From the NCBI RefSeq assembly GCF_041080625.1, contig NZ_CP163518.1, positions 3,844,001 through 3,908,000 on the forward strand: DNA of 64,000 nucleotides, written 5' to 3'. Made by a program: the position numbers and the translations under genes. The notes beneath the pieces are model-generated. The model saw only the letters and a program-made list of their open reading frames with translations. It was not told where the DNA came from and ran no database searches. Shown here piece by piece: positions 61,041 through 64,000 of the stretch. The DNA is from Streptomyces sp. CG1. GTDB taxonomy: Bacteria > Actinomycetota > Actinomycetes > Streptomycetales > Streptomycetaceae. Every line of letters begins with the position of its first letter. The first letter of the stretch is position 1.

Positions 61041-61453
61041 CTCGGTTCCTTCCTGGATTCACGGTAAGCCGCGCTTACATAGCAAGAAACCGAAATATGT
61101 GGCGAAAAGTCACGCAGACACTACCCATACGGTACGGATTCCACCGGATGGCGGAACGACGACCATGCGCTGTATTAGCCGGGCCGCATGCGGAGGAATG
61201 AATGCCGAAGTGCGTCCGGCCCACTGGCAAGGAGGAATCCAGTGGGCCGGACAGGCTTGAGGCGTATCCCCGGCATGCATCGGGCGCCGGACGGGCACGG
61301 AGCCGCTGGTCCGGCTGCGGCCTCTGCGGCGCTGCGCCTCTGCGTGACGCGCCGGACGTGGGTCGTACCAGGAGGGCCACCGCGGGTCCGTCCCGCGGTG
61401 CTGCGGTGTCGGTTGCGGCGGACGAGAACCGGATCAGAGTGTCAGAATTCCGG
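61041..61453. other. intergenic stretch upstream of the family D array
   Basis: 413 bp between two minus-strand genes. The 100 bp next to 61041 are AT-rich and should contain the family D promoter (CTTACATAGCAAGAAACCG, ATTCCACCGG). An inverted repeat GTGCGTCCGGCCCACTGG...CCAGTGGGCCGGAC at about 61212-61251 makes a strong stem and could terminate transcripts from the gene at 61454. No gene seen. Confidence 0.5.
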
Positions 61454-61873
61454 TCACCCCTGATTGAACAGGCTACCGAGACCGGCACTCGTCGGACCGT
61501 TCAGCGGGTGGATCTGGACGGCACCGGTTCCCACGGGATTCTTCAGCGGAATTGCGGGCTTCTTGTTGCTGCCCCGGCCCATCCCATCCAGGTATACGCC
61601 GGAGACTTTCGCTGCCTTGTTGGTGCCGGTGACCGTCGACGCCTGATTCTGGTCGAACGCATTGCCCTTGGTGAGACTGCCCTGCTTGGCCACTCGCATC
61701 ACGGTGTCAGCCGCGGGCACGAGCGCCGGAGCCACCTCGGTCTGGGACATGAGGCCGAGCGGGCCGGTTTCGCGAGCAGGCGCCTTGGTGGCGGCCGACG
61801 CCGCGACGGCGGAGCCACCCACGAGACTCGCGCCGATGGCCAACGCCGCAGTTGTGAAAACTGCCTTCTTCAT
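61454..61873 (-). CDS. small secreted protein, singleton
   Basis: A 139-residue precursor with signal KKAVFTTAALAIGASLVGGS and cleavage near ASAAT. The mature part has no cysteine: GPLGLMSQTEVAPALVPAAD, then VMRVAKQGSLTKGNAFDQNQ, a Gly/Lys-rich region and VGTGAVQIHPLNGPTSAG. Predicted as extended and basic. The ATG at 61873 has GAGGTGAATC upstream. No known domain; a short GPLGLM-type start and the PLNG segment recall other small exported Streptomyces proteins. Confidence 0.78.
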   Translation of the reverse strand: MKKAVFTTAALAIGASLVGGSAVAASAATKAPARETGPLGLMSQTEVAPALVPAADTVMRVAKQGSLTKGNAFDQNQASTVTGTNKAAKVSGVYLDGMGRGSNKKPAIPLKNPVGTGAVQIHPLNGPTSAGLGSLFNQG

Positions 61874-62103
61874 GATTCACCTCACTTGAAGTTACCTCTG
61901 ATCCGACAGACGCAGAACATAGCAGTCCACAATGCGCCCAAAGCGATGCACTACTCCATACGCATGAATGTCACGGGAGTGAAGAAGCGCATTTCTCGGA
62001 ATTCCCCAGAGGGATTTGCATCCGGTCGGCGAATCGATTGATCGTATGGTGTTCCAAGCGCGAGAAAGTCAATATGCCGGACGAAAAGCAGCTGACCAGA
62101 AAA

Positions 62104-62958
62104 CTAGGACACCACGTCCTTGCGGGCGAATCCCCGGAAGGCCAGGGCGAAGAGCACGCATGCGTAGGTGAGGGAGATCGACGTCCCCTGGATCATGCCG
62201 GACCACTCGGGGTGCGGCTGCACGATGTCGGCCCAGGCGAACTGCCAGTGCGCGGGCAGGAAGTCACGCCAGTGGCCGAGCGCGGTGACGGCGTCCAGGA
62301 CATTGCCGACGATGGTCAGGCCGACCGCGCCGCCGACCGCGCCGAGCGGAGCGTCCGTCTTCGTCGACAGCCAGAACGCGAGCCCCGCGGTGACCAGTTG
62401 GGACACGAAGATGTACGCCACGGTCACCGCGAGCCGCTGCACCGCCGTCCCGGTGTCGAGCGCGCCGCCGGTGGGGATCTGCAGCGGTCCCCAGCCGTAG
62501 GCCGCCGTACCGACCGCGAGGGCGACCACCGGGAGCATGATCATCGCGACCAGGCTCAGTCCGAGCGCCACGACCAGCTTCGACCACAGCAGCCGGGCGC
62601 GGGGCACGGGTGCCGCGAGCAGATAGCGCAGGGAGGACCAGCCGGCCTCCGAGGCGACCGTGTCCCCGCAGAACAGGGCGACCGGGATCACCAGCAGAAA
62701 GCCGGCCGAGACGAACAGGTTCACCGCGGCGAAGTTGGCGCCGGACGCGGTGGCGGTGTTCATCAGGGTGATCTGGCCGTTGCGGGCGGCCGGGTCACCG
62801 CCGATCGCGAAGGCGATCAACAGCACGAACGGCAGCAGGACGAGGACGGCGCCCATGATCAGCGTCCGCCGCCGCTTGAGCTGCCGGACCAGCTCGACCC
62901 GCAGGGGCAGCGTGTGCCGCGTCTGATAGCCGGAGGCGACCTCGGTGAGCGTGCTCAT
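62104..62958 (-). CDS. ABC-2 type transporter permease
   Basis: A 284-residue membrane protein with six helices, of the ABC-2 type exporter family. VELVRQLKRRRTLIMGAVLV is the first helix after an amphipathic start, then FVSAGFLLVIPVALFCGDTV, the extracytoplasmic-side motif ASEAGWSSLRYLLAAPVPRA (coupling region) and four more. It should form a channel with the ATPase encoded next to it. The ATG at 62958 overlaps the ATPase stop as ATGA. Substrate unknown; export of a lipid, peptide or drug is typical. Confidence 0.9.
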   Translation of the reverse strand: MSTLTEVASGYQTRHTLPLRVELVRQLKRRRTLIMGAVLVLLPFVLLIAFAIGGDPAARNGQITLMNTATASGANFAAVNLFVSAGFLLVIPVALFCGDTVASEAGWSSLRYLLAAPVPRARLLWSKLVVALGLSLVAMIMLPVVALAVGTAAYGWGPLQIPTGGALDTGTAVQRLAVTVAYIFVSQLVTAGLAFWLSTKTDAPLGAVGGAVGLTIVGNVLDAVTALGHWRDFLPAHWQFAWADIVQPHPEWSGMIQGTSISLTYACVLFALAFRGFARKDVVS

Positions 62959-64000
62959 GCGGAACCTCCTATCAGGGTGAGGAAGGCGTCTTCCAGGCGC
63001 CGGTGCGGGCCGACCGAGACGACGGGCACATCCAGCCGCACCAGCTCCACGACCAGCCGCTCGGCGGTGCCGCCGGCATCCAGCCGGACCAGCAGCCCGT
63101 CGTCGGTGCACACGGCGGAGGCGACGCCTGGCAGCGCGGCCACCTTCTCCGCGACCGGCTCCTCCACGGGTGTGGCGGTGCCGACGAGCAGGGTGTCGCC
63201 GGAGCCGATGATGTCCCGGACGGGGCCCGCCTGGACGAGCCGGCCACGGTCCATCACCACCAGATGCGTGCAGGACTGCTCGACCTCGGAGAGGAGATGG
63301 CTGGAGACGATCACCGTACGCCCGGCGGCTGCGTAGCGGATCATCACCTCGCGCATCTCGCGGATCTGGGGCGGGTCGAGGCCGTTGGTGGGTTCGTCGA
63401 GGATGAGCAGGTCGGGCAGGCCGAGCATGGCCTGGGCGATGGCGAGACGCTGGCGCATGCCCTGGGAGTAGGTGCGCACCGCTCGGGCGAGCGCGTCGCC
63501 GAGCCCGGCGATCTCCAGGGCCTCGTCCAGATGGGCGTCCTCCGGCGGACGGCCGGTGGCCCGCCAGTACAGCTCCAGGTTCCCCCGGCCGGACAGATGC
63601 GGCAGGAAGCCCGCGCCCTCCACGAAGGCGCCGACTCTCGACAGCACGGGTGCGCCGGGCCGGATGGCGTGGCCGAAGACGCGGATCTCGCCGTCGTCCG
63701 GGGTGATGAGGCCCATCAGCATGCGCAGGGTGGTGGTCTTGCCCGCGCCGTTGGGTCCGAGCAGGCCGAGCACCTGGCCCTTCTCGACGCGGAAGGACAG
63801 CTCGCGCACCGCGTACCGGTCGGCGGACTTCGCGTACCGCTTGCTCAAGTCCTTGATCTCCAGCGGGACTTCGGCCAGCTCCGGGTCCGGCGCGGGGGTG
63901 GCCGTGCGGCGGCGGGCGGTGAGCAGCAGGGCGAGCGCGATCGCCGCACCGGCCGCCGGCAGCCACCACACCCAGGCGGGCAGGGGCGCCGCGGCCGTGG
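62955..64000 (-). CDS. ABC transporter ATPase with N-terminal membrane extension (partial)
   Basis: The frame is open to the right edge, so the gene is cut. The visible 348 codons start in PLPAWVWWLPAAGAAIALAL, a membrane helix, followed by a polar linker and an ABC ATPase domain. The domain has Walker A GPNGAGKTTTLRMLMG, signature YSQGMRQRLAIAQAM, Walker B LLILDEPTNGLDPPQI and switch His in VSSHLLSEVE. A C-terminal extension of about 90 residues follows. A GTG at 63971 could start a shorter protein but the helix continues upstream. In Streptomyces some such ATPases carry an upstream alpha/beta hydrolase domain, which could lie beyond the edge (guess). Partner of the permease. Confidence 0.85.
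   Translation of the reverse strand, partial: TAAAPLPAWVWWLPAAGAAIALALLLTARRRTATPAPDPELAEVPLEIKDLSKRYAKSADRYAVRELSFRVEKGQVLGLLGPNGAGKTTTLRMLMGLITPDDGEIRVFGHAIRPGAPVLSRVGAFVEGAGFLPHLSGRGNLELYWRATGRPPEDAHLDEALEIAGLGDALARAVRTYSQGMRQRLAIAQAMLGLPDLLILDEPTNGLDPPQIREMREVMIRYAAAGRTVIVSSHLLSEVEQSCTHLVVMDRGRLVQAGPVRDIIGSGDTLLVGTATPVEEPVAEKVAALPGVASAVCTDDGLLVRLDAGGTAERLVVELVRLDVPVVSVGPHRRLEDAFLTLIGGSA

Overview
The window is chromosomal DNA of a Streptomyces (or very close actinomycete). Evidence: very high GC, many GTG/TTG starts behind GGAGG-type ribosome binding sites, a melC1/melC2 tyrosinase operon, LAxTG-type sortase substrates, a short SSB paralogue (SsbB), sporulation dynamins, and many small secreted proteins of the cell-surface type seen in this genus. 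No species can be named from the sequence alone.

Layout. (1) 1-10956, minus strand: one translationally coupled operon carrying the enediyne warhead cassette in the order unbL-unbV-unbU-pksE-thioesterase, followed by a Rossmann-fold oxidoreductase cut off by the left edge. A TatA-like gene and an MFS transporter (11180-13217) diverge from it. (2) 13.3-21.9 kb: ordinary genes (truncated haemoglobin, hotdog thioesterase, EttA, HAD-like protein, FMN reductase) mixed with debris: an ABC-ATPase pseudogene, an ArsA-like stub, a transposase remnant, and a secreted Gly/Ser/Asn/Cys repeat protein. (3) 22.1-30.6 kb: a thioester-domain sortase substrate, ssbB, a 104-bp tandem repeat with strong strand bias, the dynamin-like GTPase pair (DynB/DynA), tRNA-Arg(UCU) and a 2-hydroxyacid dehydrogenase. 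(4) 30.9-36.5 kb, plus strand: exopolysaccharide locus A with a dead GH16 gene. (5) 36.6-41.8 kb: an island of nine small secreted proteins in several paralogous families. (6) 42-50.4 kb: stand-alone condensation-domain enzyme, tyrosinase and its cofactor protein, VKOR-type protein, acyl-CoA synthetase, His-rich sortase substrate, GH26-like hydrolase. (7) 50.4-59.0 kb, minus strand: exopolysaccharide locus B, one tightly overlapping operon. (8) 59.4-61.9 kb: five more small secreted proteins, three of them tandem paralogues. (9) 62.1-64 kb: an ABC exporter, cut at the right edge.

How the parts fit. The warhead cassette should make the polyene precursor of an enediyne core; UnbL/V/U are essential but biochemically unclear partners, and later tailoring genes, if present, lie left of the window. 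Exopolysaccharide loci A and B contain the same four-gene block (deacetylase, glycosyltransferase, chain-length protein, FemAB/GNAT-like transferase) in inverted orientation. Each copy has lost different members: A keeps the glycosyltransferase and has wrecked the deacetylase and transferase, while B keeps those two and has wrecked the glycosyltransferase. Only the chain-length protein is intact in both. Flippase and polymerase exist only in B. The two loci may therefore now work as one split pathway, and together with the surrounding fourteen small secreted proteins they look like a cell-surface (aerial hypha or spore coat) island. That functional reading is inference. The duplication and the complementary losses are visible in the sequence.
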